Shown here one piece after another: positions 37,001-52,000 of a stretch of DNA of 64,000 nucleotides. Every line of letters starts with the position of its first letter. Within the stretch, counting starts at the first letter, position 1. The DNA comes from Ilex aquifolium (Eukaryota > Streptophyta > Magnoliopsida > Aquifoliales > Aquifoliaceae): contig OX637395.1 in the NCBI GenBank assembly GCA_951799425.1, forward strand, positions 40,291,173 to 40,355,172, read 5' to 3'. The position numbers were made by a program, and so were the translations under genes. The notes beneath the pieces were generated by a model, which made no database searches, was not told where the DNA came from, and was given only the letters and a program-made list of their open reading frames with translations.

Positions 37001-40000
37001 AAGCCATATTAAAAAAGAATCCTGTTTCTAGTTATAAGCGCAGATATGCATTATAACACATGCATACAACTACATATGTATCTCATGTATGACTTCTTCA
37101 GGAGTCCTCACCAATTTGGTGAGACATCTCCGTTTATTTTATAATACCTCGAGTTTACTCATCTATCAAATAATAAGCTGATGTGCTACTGCTAAATAGC
37201 TTACTTTTTCGTATTAACAAATGAATCTGCTGCAATGAAACTTCATCTATCTAAGATGACATATTGACTGCTGACCAGCCCGATGAGTAATTAACTTTGT
37301 TTGAATAACAAACATTTTTTCCGTTCACATTGGAAATAGTTTCTTCGAATGCCAGAAATATGACCGTTTTTCTCCTGATGCTTAACTAATCTCAGGTATA
37401 GGTTAACAATCATAGGTATGCTATAAGCAAGCTGACTCACATGCCGTGTGGGTCACTTGGTAACTTTTTCCGGATTTGGAGGCAAATCACCATGTATATG
37501 TGTTATAGCTATACTCATCTTTTATGTGCAAAGAATTTATTCAATCACCTCCTCCCCCTTTTATCATTATATCTTCTGGTATCTATTTCAAGTTTTAGTT
37601 CGATGAACTTGTTTTAACCTTATTATCCACGGGGCTTCATCTCTATCTCTAGTGCAAAGCAGTCGTCAATCAGATCATTCCAATATGATTATATGGTGAT
37701 CGGTAGATGTTGTGCAGGTTACAGGGTTCTTATGTGCTGATCCAAGCAATTATTCATGCCTTTAATCATTTGAGTTGTTGCAGAATTTGTTATGTTGACA
37801 TGCTATTCTGCATGCAGTTTGTTGAAACTGAGTTGGCCGCAAAGGTGGGTTCTAAGTTTATTGGTCTAATGGGAGGATATGTTCCTATGGAGATGGTGGT
37901 GAAAGGTATCTTCACTTGTTCTCCCTCCCAAGTGTGTGCCCATCTATATCTCTCCGCTGATTGCATGAGTTCAACCTTTGCAACTATAAACTTGAATATT
38001 TACATATCAGGCTGCAAATTCTGATGTCAAAAACAATGTTGCATGATTCAAGTAAGGGAACTTCATAGGTGGATGTACTGTTATTTTTTTCCCTGAAAGA
38101 AAGTCATAGATTCATAGGTGGTTAACAACCTAATACAGATTTTTATTTAAAGTAGAAATAAGCAAGGATATAACCTTCACTTGCATCAATACATTATCGA
38201 TCTCCCTGGCTAGAAGTTGATATCCAGGGTGAGATACGACTAGAATAGATTTGTTCGCAATAAGGGAACTTCTATAAAGTATATCATTATCTGCCAACCT
38301 CAGCCTATATTTCCAATTTTGATGCTCCAATCTTTGACTTCTCAGGTGCCTTTGAGCTTATCGGTGATGAGAGTAAGTCTGGATCCTGTTTATGGATTAC
38401 TAAACGTAGAGGCATGGAATATTGGCCAACTCCTATAGAAGAAGCAAAGTACCTGGTGCATTCTACGAAATTGAGAAGAAAATCTTCGTTCACAGTCCCG
38501 CTGAATGTGCAAATACCGGAGAGCTTCGATAAGATGTAAGTGAAAGTCTCTGCAAAGCTTTTGGTTTGCTTTGAGAAAGAGGAAAGTTACAATTCTAGTT
38601 GTCTTTTTGGATAGTTCTTTTGTTGGACATGGTGAATCTATGAACTACACTTTCACCATATGGATCCAACAAAAAAGGGGCCCTTCTTCACATGAGTTTA
38701 AAACCTAAGTTCTTTTAAGTGGTGAATAACAATGAACACTAGGTTTCAGTTGAGTAATCTTCACTGAAGCAGATCTATAGTCTGCAGCAGCATATGCCTC
38801 TCATTTTTCTGGTTCACTCTTTTACTAGATGTGTCTTCCCATACAATTACATCTTGCCTTTCTGCAAGCATGCTTTTAATTTTTTGGTTCTTCATGGTTA
38901 TGCAATCCCCAACAGATTGCTTGATTATTTTTTTTAACATTTGTTTTTATTTTTCTTGCTTTCTAGAATTGTACACACGCTGAGTCACAATTTCCGTAGT
39001 GCTACAAGCATAGTGCGCAGGCTGTTGAGATTACCAGTCAAACCAGATCATGTCCTTTTGAAAATCATATATGCTGGTGTTAATGCTAGTGATGTAAGTT
39101 TGTGCACACTCAAATCTATTTTGCATTTTTCTGTTTTAATTAGGATCAACATAGATATTCTGATTCTCGACTAGCCTTTTCTCGTGTGACAAAAGGCTTG
39201 AGACTACGTGACTAACGTGTAGTTTCTGTTATTTATTTTTATGTACTTAGTAGGTGGTTGAAGGGGAAATTCAGTTTATCCTTTCTCGGTCACGTTATTT
39301 TGACTTTGATGCCTCTAGTTCTTGTTTTGAATTTCAATAAGCCTGTTAAGTCCCAAGTGTATTTGGAAATCAGGTTTCACTATAGGACTTAGATGTAAAT
39401 GGAGTCTATTTTCTGCAGCATTTAAGCTATTCTCGGAACTCAAATCAGCTCCCCATCATTTGCCTTAATCCTCCTTTTCTTTGTGGCTAATATAAACAGC
39501 CTCCTACCCCTATTATAACCATTAGATGGACACACAGCTGTAGATTATTTATTCACTTGATACCAGGAGGAATGATCCACTAATTGTTTGGTGAATCTCT
39601 AGTGATTGTGTGGGAGATGTTGCACTTTTGACTAGCCCTCACAATCGATGATGAAAGTGAATATAACTTAAACCCCACATCGAAAACAAGTTTGGTTTAT
39701 ATTGTTGAGAGGTATTTTCATTCCTAGTCAATTGATTTTGGGTTGAATGCTTCAAAACTGATATTGGATTTTGGCCTTGCATGTTTTTCTAGCTATTTCT
39801 GGGATAAAAATTTTGTTTTGGCGTATTATTTCGGTCACTTAGAAAAGGGAAACATTTCAAAAATATTTTTTGAACATTTCGGTAATAGAATGGAAACAAA
39901 TAAAAAATTGGGAATTTATTTCCAAAATATTGGTCGAAATTTATTGAAATATTTTAAAACACCTTGAAATATGCCGAAATATTTTGAAATATTCTGAAAC

Positions 40001-43000
40001 ACCTCGAAGCATTGGAATGTTGCTAGATTCGTTTTGGTAAAATCGTTTCGGCCGTTTCATGTGGGGAGTTTGTCTGTCTATTTCGATTTGATTTGCTGGT
40101 TTGTGTGCGAGCTCCAGTCTCATGTGGGGAGGGTGTGAAGAGAGCTTGTATTCCGCAATCCTATCCACTTATTGCCAATGGGCTTTAGGCTTAATGTCTC
40201 TAATATGGTATCAGGCAGGCCTTGGCAGGTTTTGAAGTTGTTTACCCCATTTAAATCTTTGATATGCATTTTTTTGTTTGTTTGTTTGTTAGGCCACTTG
40301 GGGGCCCGGGTCTCCCGTGAGGGAGGGTGTAATCTCGTATCCCACTTCGGAAGGTTGAGGGATATCTCTAGTCTCTACTTCCTTGACAATTAGTTTTGGC
40401 TTGTATTTCTCTAGCAAAAAAGATGTGTCAAAGTTGCAGTATGAGGAATAATATGAAAATATTTAGGTGGAGAACATGATACAACAGAATTATTACAATT
40501 TCTCATTTTTTACTCGAGTTTGTTTTTATGCTTTTTTTTTTCTTTCTAATTTGGCCCCCCTTCCTCAGTGAGCATAATCTCTGTATACTATGTACATCAC
40601 TTAAACATGTGGCACCATTCAGATTTACAGTTTTTTTTTATTAGACATACAGAATTTACTGCTTGTGTATTTTCACTTTTTTTGTTAGACTTGAACTGAC
40701 ATTGGCCAGCCAACATCTTTATTGGTGACCAACATCTCTCTTCGGGTAGAATTGTTCACTAACATGGGCATTTTGTGACAGGTGAATTTTAGCTCAGGCC
40801 GTTATTTCAGCGGCAACAGCAAAGACATTGGCGCTCGTCTCCCATTTGATGCTGGTTTCGAGGTGCATAGAAAATACTTAATACTCCTTGGTGTGTTGAT
40901 GCTGATCTTATTATTATTTCATAAATTGATCCAACATGTGGAAGTGATTCTATTTTTGTGCTTATATTTTTCTTACAATATTCTATTTATGGGCTTGGTA
41001 CACAATGTTATGATGAGCTTATTTCTGTTCATGAAGCCTAATTAACCTCTATACCTCTTCAAGGTAAGATTTTGACAAATTTCTATTCGATATGTCATTA
41101 TCTTAGCCAAAGCAGAATTGAATGTTGATTTTTTTCCTTCTTTTGTTGTTAAAGAGTATTTGCGTTCATTGTCCAATATTATGGTGATTTTGATTTTTGT
41201 TCCTTTTTCTTTAAGAAAAAAAATCCTCTCTCCCTGCGTATATGTCTACATTATTCTGTAATCTTCCGAGTTTTCCACAAACAACGATTGATTGTGGTCT
41301 CACAGTCACTGATGCAGAATATTTGTGTTAGGTTTATGATTCAGTGGCCATCGTTATTAGGTCAGCTTTTGTAAGTACTTTTTCTTGGCGGTGGTCTCTA
41401 GGTTTGCTGCCATGGGGGAAAAATTAACCCATCCTGCCCTTCTTAGCGTGGCCTTGGGGGAACAATTAATCTGGGCACTTAGTATGGTGGGTGTGGAAGA
41501 GAAGTGAAAACCCAATCTTGGTTCTTCGAGACAGGGTCAGGATGGGTGAACCCCGCCCTTGCCCTGGTTGTTTGTACATTATATAACAGTGCTTGCACCA
41601 AGAATTTCCTCGCTTGCTTCCGTAATTAAGAGGGGGAGAGAGTTAATTTATACAACTGGGTGATATTTGATGTTCTGTTGTTGAACTTCAAGATGAAAGT
41701 TAATTAACATTAAAGACGTGTTAAATAGCTAGGATATGTGGGGTCCCAAGTTGCACTATTCATAAATGCTTTTGATACAATGTTTTATTGTGTGACGGTA
41801 ACAAATGATGACAAAATGGAATGGTGATGAAGTGGGTGTTTTGCCATTAGGGGCTTGGCACGGTTTGACTAAACTTGTCGCAACTCAAGCATTGCCAGTC
41901 TTGTACAGTATGTATGTTTGTACTCTCTTATGTTCTTGCTCTGTTCGAGCAACAAGATCTAAACATGCTCAATTTAGCATTGGCTGTGTGCTGGGCTTAC
42001 GAGTCATTTGAATTCATTATGCACTTGGCTTTCTTTGTTAATACTTTCTTTTCTAGAAATATCTAGGTAGTGTTGACATTTATCTTGCATGTTGGTGTGT
42101 GTTGGTAATTGTTATGTATTGATGTTGCTTGGAAGCAGAAAAGATGACAATTCGTTGACTGAGAATCCCTCTTGATATTTTAAAATTTAGACAAAGATAA
42201 TGGTTAAATGAAACATGTGTGTATTGTGCTGGCATGTTTATATAGATGTATATAAAGAGAGAAATTTTGATATCTATTCAAGCCTTTGTAAGGTTTGACA
42301 GATGCAATAAAGTGCGTACAATCTTTTCTCATGGGTGTACTTGTGCTTATATGTCAGGTTTATGTGTCATCGATCTATTTGGTTTCAGTTTCCATCTAAT
42401 GTCTGTGGCAATATTACTGTACTTTTTTTGTGGTCAAAGTGGTTACTGTACTTCATAATGCTGTAACTATCGATTTGCTAGATAGATTTCATAGGTGGTA
42501 AGCCTAAAGCAAAACCTGTAGGGTCCATGAATGAAGTCCATAATTATTTTAATATCGAGTTAGTTAGCAGATGCAATACAGCATACAATCTTTTCTCGTG
42601 TGTGCACTTTTGCTTGTGTCTCAGATTTACGGTTATTGATCTATTTTTGGTTTCAGTTTCCCTTTCATGTCTGGGGCAGTATTGATTGTTACTGTATTTC
42701 ATAATGTTGTAACTACTGATTGGCTAGAAAGATCTCCTAGGTGTCAAGCTTAAAGCAAAATCTGTGGCCTTCATGAATAAAGTCCTTAATTGTGTTAATA
42801 TTGAGTTAGTTGCTGCTGCGCTTATTTACAATTTTAGGAGTGGAAGGTTAGTAAATTTGGATCGTACATGGGTTGCCAGAAAGGTCAACGGGTCTTATTA
42901 TAGGTCAAGTAAAGTTATTGGCTCTTTACATGGAGAATTTGCTTGGTCCAGAATGGTCTTAGTGGTCAAAGTTTCCTATTTCGTAATCTTAGCCTCATTA

Positions 43001-46000
43001 GCAGGAACAGTGCAACAGTCTATGAAGTAGTACTTAATAGAGCTGAATTTGAGAAATTGAGATAAGTTTTTTAAGACGTGTGAAATACTGTTATGTGCCG
43101 TCAACTATAACCTTATTTAGCTCAGCGGCTCAGCCTTAAAATCACCACATTTCCTGTTGCTAGTTTTGGTGACCAATGGTGCATGGGTAATCCTCTAGTA
43201 AATCCTTTTCCCTGTTCACAAAATTCTATCTTTGGCTCTTTGCATGTTGTAGGCTGTGGGAGTAATTGCTGCAGTTGGCGATTCTGTTAAGAACATTAAA
43301 GTTGGCGCTCCAGCTGCAATCATGACTTTTGGAGGTTATGCTGAATTCACGATGGTACACTTTTGACCAAAATACATGTTTTATTTCTTTTGGGTTCATC
43401 CTTTGAAATATTTAATGAATACAATCATACATACTCACAATAGGTTTGATGATTGGTTTTGTAAACATTAGCTTTTGTTTAACTTAGGTACCCTCAAAGC
43501 ACGTCCTTCCTGTGGCAAGACCAGATCCAGAAGTCATTGCCATGCTTACATCTGGACTTACGGCATCAATTGCTCTAGAAAAGGTTTATTGCATCAAATT
43601 TTTATCATCTTGTTAGGATTCTTTTCCTTAGTTTTCATTCTTTTCTACGCCTTTATTCTGTATTTATGGTGTTGTTTGAGAGTAATTATCCTTTACCCCC
43701 CCCCCCCCCCCCTCCCCCCAAACTTCTTCTCTTCCCTTTTTGTTCGAGACTTTGACACAATAATTTGAAGTTGGTCCCCTGTGATGTTCAACAGTATCTG
43801 AGTTTTCAGCTATTGTAACAAGACTTTTGGGTTGAAGTATAAATACTTAATTTGGTAATATCTTGGTGGTTCACCACAATACTATACTTAAATTTGAGTA
43901 CAAATACTTAAGTTAGTTGTATCATTTCTAACAGCTTAAGCTTTTGGAGCAGATGGTGGTTCAACATTTAGTTGTATCGATCATGTCATTTTTATCCGCC
44001 ACTTAGATCACACATTTCTGTTGACTTTAAATCATGTCCTTTTTTTGAAATTGAAGGCAGCACAAATGGATTCGGGAAAAATAGTTCTGGTGACTGCTGC
44101 TGCAGGAGGGACTGGACAGTTTGCAGTCCAGGTAAATATTTTAAGATGAAAAAATATATGTCATGCAGTATATGGCCGACAACATCCTACACAAAGGACA
44201 ATAATTTAGTGGATTCCTATTTATTTCACTTGTTCAAAAAACCATATCAGATCCTTTTGGGCTTCTAATTCAGTCTTTCTTGTTTCTCCCCTTGCTTCTT
44301 GTGTTTTGTGTAATTGCTTAATCATAATCGTTATCATTTCTTCTTCTTTCCACTTAGCTTATGTTTTTCCCATTCTAGCTCTTGTACTTTCTATGTACCC
44401 CTTGTAAATTTCCCCTACTGACATATTAAGTTCCATAAAAATTGCGAACGAAGACAAATCGGACAGTATATATGACAGTTTTCGAAGTGGGGGGCTCTAG
44501 TTAAGATGAATGTCCACAGTGCTAAAACAGTTAAGTGAAAGTAAAGGTATATATAAGTAGGATTACTTGAAGGTAAACTCTTTTTCCTATTCAAAAGAGG
44601 CAATTCCACTTAAAATAAGAATACTATGGGGGTCATATGAGGAGAAATTTAATCACGGTTTGTACTCTTATATTTTCTCCTAAAACTTTCTGTAGATGGT
44701 CTGTTGATGTGCCATGCCTCATTGTATCATATTTTATTGGATTACGAAATAATGTTCCTTCCTTTTACCCTCATTACGATAACAAGTTAGCTAATACTGA
44801 GCTGTGGTAATCGCAGCTTGCAAAATTAGCTGGAAATACAGTGGTTGCAACTTGTGGAGGTAAAGAAAAGGCTATGCTTTTGAGCGATTTGGGTGTTGAT
44901 CGGGTCATAGACTACAAAGCGGAAGATATCAAAACGGTACGTGGCTCAGATTTATGTAATGCATTCTATGTTTCGTACTCCTTTTTCTTTTGGGGTCATC
45001 ACTGGTTCATTATTTGATTGCAATACATTGGCCAACTAATTCACCTCAGTCGGCTCATTGAGAGATGCATTCTTTTCGAAAGAAAGCTCCCTATGAAGGG
45101 GGATAAAAAACTTGTCCCATTCTCTCGAGCCAGGTTTATAAGGCTACACAAGCTCAAGTAGAAAATTGATTCATAGTACCCCAGATCCTATCTACTCCTC
45201 TTTAAACGTGTAGCAGTTATTGATAAACTTGTCGACTTATTTGGTCAATATATTCCCACAAATGGATTTTTTTGCTATAGATTTACGTGATAAACTTGCA
45301 ATTATAAGGATACTGCTTTGCATTGTATGTCTCTTTTCATGCTACATGTTTTCACGGTGGTGGATCTTCCTAAAGGATTAATTGTGGTAACATGAAGCCC
45401 TCAAGATATTAATTTTATGGCAACATTGGGGATTCCACCCCACTTATTTGACAGAGGTATACAACTCAACGTTTTTATGTGAGTCTGCATGCTGAGTTTT
45501 TGTTGGTCACTTTTCCTTTGTATGGGATCAACCTACCTTATCCTGTGAAGAGAACAACTAATCCAGTGTACACCTAGTTTGTTGGTCAACCCAGCTGGGC
45601 TTGGTGTTCTTGAATATCCATCAATCTTAATGTATCTTTGATATTCCAAATAATGTCTAAACCCAAATGTGGCATTGATACTAAAGGTGTTGACCATATA
45701 TTTGGAGCTTATAACCAAAAATCTGTGTTCTATAGCAACCTTACGACTTGGATAGTATTTCTTTAACTGCATGTGCATAGAATAATTCTCAGTGTGTTTT
45801 TGTTGGAGAATGCATTGGAAGTTGTGGGCTAGTTATTTTCCAGTCTCTATCCTGAGACATGTCATCACATTCCCCTAAGTTCAGAAGTTCACCGAGACTT
45901 CCCCAAGATACCATGATATTACACAGTATGTTCTCAAAATGCGGCATGATTTCTTTCACCATGACTATGTTGTTCCTGTTACTTTATGTGGTTACTCTTT

Positions 46001-49000
46001 TTCCTATTCAATTATATGACGCTTGATCCGACATGAGTTCTCTAGTGATTAGAGTATCCAATAAGTCGATAACCGAATGCAGTTACAGACCTACTTTTTC
46101 CTTCAACCTTCTATTTACATTGCCAACTTCTTGTAAAGAATGGGTGCATCATTATCAGATTACATTTATTGTTTGTCCTCATTTTCATGTCAGTAAAGTT
46201 TTAACTTCAACTTTTCCAGGTTCTAAAAAAGGAGTTCCCAAAAGGTGTTGACATCATCTACGAGTCTGTTGGTGGTGAAATGTTTACTCTATGCTTGAAT
46301 GCGCTAGCAATCTATGGGCGACTAGTTGTTATTGGGATGATTTCTCAGGTAACCTATCAAAAGAAAAAAATAATAGATTCCTCAGGTTGATGTGGTAGTC
46401 ACATCAAATAAATCAATATTTGAATATTATTCCTGTTACAGAGTGTCACTCCTTCCTGCTGCATGATTGTCAGATTCATGAGGGTCAATTCTTTTCATTT
46501 ACATAATTCTGTCAACATTTTAATAAGAAATGTATAAGACACTTCAAAAATTTCTGGAGTTCTGTGTCACGTGACATTCTTTTTGAGGGTAAACAAAAAA
46601 AAGTTTAAGATCATTGTTGCATAGATCCCATTTGAACTGAGTGTTAATGATCATATTCTGAAGTCTAAATTTGTTACATTAGTTTATTCCATGTCGACAC
46701 TGATTGGTAATTCATGATTACGGCTTTCTATTGGTGAACTAATAAGTTGTGGTTTCAGTATCAAGGAGAACATGGATGGAAGCCGTTAAATTATACTGGA
46801 CTATGTGAGAAGATTCTCGCGAAAAGCCAAACTGTGGTATGTACGGTATCTGGTTACTAATTTGATGCACTAGTAGGCTGTACAAAACTGATGTCTCTTT
46901 GCTTCATGATACTTCTTTACATTCTCATGGTGGTCAACGATCAAGATATATAAGTTTAGTTGATAGAGTAACTATAACCTCCAATATATGTTACTGCAAT
47001 CAACTTTCATAGGCTTGAGGACAAACATTATTAAGATATTATAATCTTTATCGTTACATATCATTTTGTGATTATCTTTGTTATGGTAATGACAATGTGC
47101 ATGTGGTGTGGTTTTGGTGCTTGTGTATTGCATAGTTGTTCTGATATTTAATAATATCTGCATCTACCCAAATTCTTTTTGGCTCACTCCCTAATGCAAG
47201 CTAGTTCAATCTCTTTGCTTGGCAAGTAGACATGAAAGAATATTGGAAGTGAAAGAATATTTGAAGCTTATAACGTCATTGTTAGAGTTTCATATGCAGA
47301 CTGTCTAGTGTCTAAGTTAAAGGATGTTCGCAGCATATGTAGTTAGGCTTATCTTACCAAAATACCCCCCCCACCCCCCCCAAAAAAAAGCTAGCATACC
47401 TTACAAGACTAGTATCGGAGCATTTTCACTTCAGAAACTTACATGCCCTTGCTGATGTTTCAAGGATAAATGCTTTTGCCTTAATTATTAGGTTATTTTT
47501 TTCCAAAATGTAAACTTATTGGACTTTATCCAGATAGCCTAACTTTGAATGCATAAAATGAATGATATGGACAATGGGGTCTAGTTCCATATGTATCGGT
47601 CTCCAAATTTGAGTTGTGCATTGAGTGAGGAATTTGTTCCGAGTCTCTAAAAAGTCTTGAAATTTCATGTCTAAATAAATATAAAATATAGATTCGAAAG
47701 GTTTTCTTGATTATCACTGTCATTTATTTTTATCTGCCTCAAATGAGGTTTAAAATTTGGTATTCATTTCAATGACTCCTTTAAGGGATTAGAAATTTAA
47801 AGCACAAGATGTTGCGTTTTTTTTGTCCTCTTGTTATGAAGATTCCAACATTTTCAGGCTGGCTTTTTCCTGGTACAATATACTCACCTATGGCAACAGC
47901 ATCTGGACAGGCTGGTACATCTTTTCGCCGTGGGAAAGCTTAAGGTGATATATATGCCCAACACTGCTTGTTATATTTGTGTTGTGTCCACTCCTAAGGT
48001 TCCATCATGCAATTTCTGTTCAATCATGCAGCTTATTTCTGGAACAACCCAAAAGTCATGCTTATATTGAATGTAAATTTGAATCATCGTTTAGATAATA
48101 GCTACTATTATGCAGAATTGACTCTCACCGACTACAGGTGACTTACTCTAACCCTTGCCTTTTCAGAATTTTATTAAATATTAGTTACCTAGTTCTCTTA
48201 TTTAGACCTGTCTATGAAAGCGCAACATTGAGACCCACCTACTCTAAACAGGCTGGCCGTTCCAGCTCAAATTTTTACAATTCCACCAATAATATGGATC
48301 TGTATGGCATAAAGTTTGGCACTGGTAATTAGCTACTTTTTTGTTCCGTGGGGATAAGTGTGCTCTTCTAGTTTTTGTTTCATTTTTGTAGTAATTAGCT
48401 ACTTTTTTGTTCCATGGGGATAAGTGTACTCTTCTAGTTTGTTTCATTTTCGTACAAGGTGGTTGCCCTGTCCACCTTTATACTTGAATATCTCTAAGAT
48501 CTTATGAAAAGTTTTTGCTTCCAATCAAGCGTACTATATTGTTCTTAATGTGGGTTGCTATCCTTGCACTTGGGGAAAAGGGACCTGTTGTTAATTTATT
48601 TAGGATAAAGTTGATTTGAACCCCAATGCTGACCAAATCTGCTCCATTTCAAGTTTATAATGGAATGTCACAGTACAATCACCATTCTTATGGTGTGGCA
48701 TTGCTGCAACTGTGCGGCTTGCTCCCAGGCTACCTCTGGGAATTGTTGGTAATTGGATTATGAACTTATAATACACACTTACTAATACAACGAAACACAC
48801 ACTTATAATACACACTTACTAATACAACGAAACACACACACACACACACACACTCTAATACACTGAAACACGCATGCACACAAACTAATACACCAATACA
48901 CACACTAAGACACTGAAACACACACATTAATACACCTAAACACTAAAATGGTAGTGTGTATGTATTTTGGTGTATTAGTATATGAGTGTTAAGGTGTATT

Positions 49001-52000
49001 AGTGTGTGTGTGTGTGTGTTTTAATGTATGAGTGTATGTGTGTGTTTGTGTATTAGTGTGTATATTTTGGTGTATTAGTGTGTGAGTGTTTGTGTTTTGG
49101 TGTTAATGAGGATTGTGTAGGAGTTAGATAAATACTATAGATTAATTTTGAGAGTTATTTGTATACTTTTAGAATTTATCTTTGAAGTAATTTCTTTTAA
49201 CTTTTGAGGGTTTATTTGTTATTAACTTATTATTTATTTATTTTGGGTTTTGGTTTCCCTATATAAAAGGATGCATGTAAGGGTTTTATTTAGACTTGAC
49301 TTATTGAATATTATTAAGGCTATTTTGCCTAGATCTCCTTGTTCCCTTCCTCTCTCTCTTCTATTTCTCATCCCCTTAATTTCATTCTTCACTTCTCATC
49401 TCCTTTTATTCTTCTATTCTCATCCCTGTTATCTTCTCCTTGGGCGGGTTTGCAAGGACAACTCCCACGTTCTCCTTTAGGCTCTTTACCCTTTCCAAAT
49501 CTTCAGTAGTGACCAGATAATCATCTTCACGATATTTATCAAGGGAATCAAAATCTTTTATGAGAATTAGATAATCATCTTCTAGATATTCATCGAATAT
49601 CGGGAGTATATCCCAATCAATTTCTAGTTGTGGAGAAGATGAATCATTGTCAAAAAATATCTCTTCTGTGTTCATGTCAAAAAGTTGGATATCCTTAGAG
49701 ATTCTCTCCGGGATCACAGTTTCAACAACTATCTTCCTGTAATGATCTTTCATTTGCCTTCCATCCATGTGAATTGTTGATTTCTGATACGTCATAGGAA
49801 ATTCAGCAGGATCGATTTTGCCCCGAGATGCTGAAATGATTGAGGAAACCTATTTTACACCAAGTACCTTGTCTCTAGGCCTGTCAACGGATCGGATTCT
49901 GACTGATCTGAATTCGAATTCAATAATTCGACGGATTTTATTTTTGTATTTCATATTCGAATTCGTTAATAATCCGAAAATTCGATTCGATCCGATCCGA
50001 TCCGATCCGAATAACTTAATCAACTAAATTTTAACAAATTATACCTAAATTTATTTAAATAATCACTTAATTTCTTTAATATTTATATAAAAATATAAAT
50101 AATTTGGATTGAATCATAATTGGATTGGATAGAGGAATATCCAAATTCGATTCCGTGAAATATAAGATATTGAATTCGAATTATCGGAAAAAAATATTAA
50201 TTCGTACTCGGCTAATTGGATTCGGATCAGAATCCAATCCATTGGCAGGCCTACTTGACGCTCACAAAATGAGACGGGATACGATTGACAGGTTGATAGA
50301 CATCCGTGAATTTATGGACCTGAATAGTCGACGTATTAATCGCTTGTACTAATCGAGTTACATCACCACATACACGCAAGTTGTTAACAGATGTGTTCCA
50401 AGCACCAAGATATCTTCCCAATCAATGTTGTGAAAAGCTCGCCCAGGCGAGAAGCGAAGCGGAGCGGAGCGAGGGTGGCTCGCCTTGAACAACCAAGGCG
50501 AAGTGAACATGACTGAAGCGATGGAAAAGCGAGAAAAGCGAGCGCCTCTCGCTTAAGCGAAAGACGAGAAAAGCAACGCCTTAGTTAAGTTTTTAAAGTT
50601 GTTTTATTTTTTTATTATGGACCATTGAATTGTTTTATTTTTATTAGGACAATTGGAACAAAATTGTGAGATGTCCATACACCCAATAGGCCCCCTTATC
50701 CTAATATATACAACACCCAAACCCTAATTTTGCCTAAAGGTCAGACCATTGCTGGTGCTGCTCCTGCAGGTTTGCCCACTCTCTTCTTCTTCTCTCTTCT
50801 GTTTCTCTTCTTCTTCTTCTCTATTTCTCTTCTTTTTCTTCGACAGAAGCAACATAACAAAAAGCTTTGCATCTGCTGCTTATGTCTTCTTCTTCGACAG
50901 AAAACACCACACAGGTACATTCTTTTTCTCTATTTCTCTCTTCCTTTTCCTCTATTCTTCTTCTTCTACTTTTTTAATTCTTCTTCTCCTGCTTATACTG
51001 CTGCTTCTATCTTCTGTCTTCTTCTTTGACAACAAAGGTATGTTCTCTCCTCTTCTCTTCTTCTGCTGATTTTTCTTCTTCTGGTTATGCTTCCTCTCTC
51101 TTTTTTCTCCTTTTTTGCTTTAGGTTCTGGTTCTTCTTCTCTTCTTCTGCTTCTGGTTCTGTTTCTTGCTTCTCTTTTTTTGATTCTGCTTTTGCTTCTC
51201 TACTTCTGGTTATGCTTCTCTGCTTCTGTTTTTTTTTTCTTTCCATAATGTTGATTCTTCTTTTTTCTGTTTCTATAATGCTGATTCTGTAATGTTTCTA
51301 TGCTTTTGCTTTTATTTTTTTTTATCTGTAATGTTGATTCTGCTTTTTTTCAGTTTCTGTAATGCTTCTCTGTATCTGGTTTTTTTCTGCAATGCTGATT
51401 CTAATTTTCTGTAATACTGATTCTGATTTGTAAAATTAGAATTTAGATATTTAGAAATAATTAAACTAATTTTTTTTTTTTAACTGTTCGCTTCGCATTG
51501 ATGAGGCGTTTCGCATTGCTTCTCGCTTAGGTTTTAGGAGCCTTGGTCGCTTCGGTTTGTTTTACGTCTTAAATAATACTATTCCCAGTGAAGAAGGATA
51601 ATGAAACTAAACCGTTGATTTGCACATAAATATCGATTTAGAATCTTACTTTAGGCTTGTTGATTTACAAGAATACCAGTCCTAAAAGCTTTAATAATAG
51701 GTTTATTCTTACGAATACCAGAATAATTGGGAAGAAAATAGATAACCCTCTCAATACTGTTAATTCATCCACAAATTGTTGAGCCCTAAGAGATACAAGA
51801 GTTTATATAATAGTAAAAACCTACTCAAACTAGGAAAGTAGAATCTAAATTAAACTAGGAAATAAAATAAATTAAAATCCGAATTGATATAAAAAATAAA
51901 ATTAAATAACTTACTGATTAAATTAGGAAGTAAATAAAAATCTCCTAGAAATTGTCCAATTGATCTAATTAGAAAATAATTAGTCCCGTTCAAACGGTAT

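Noticed and set aside
50730-51292. Phe/Ser/Leu-rich plus-strand frames that look like membrane segments
   Set aside because: They are translations of a polypyrimidine tract.
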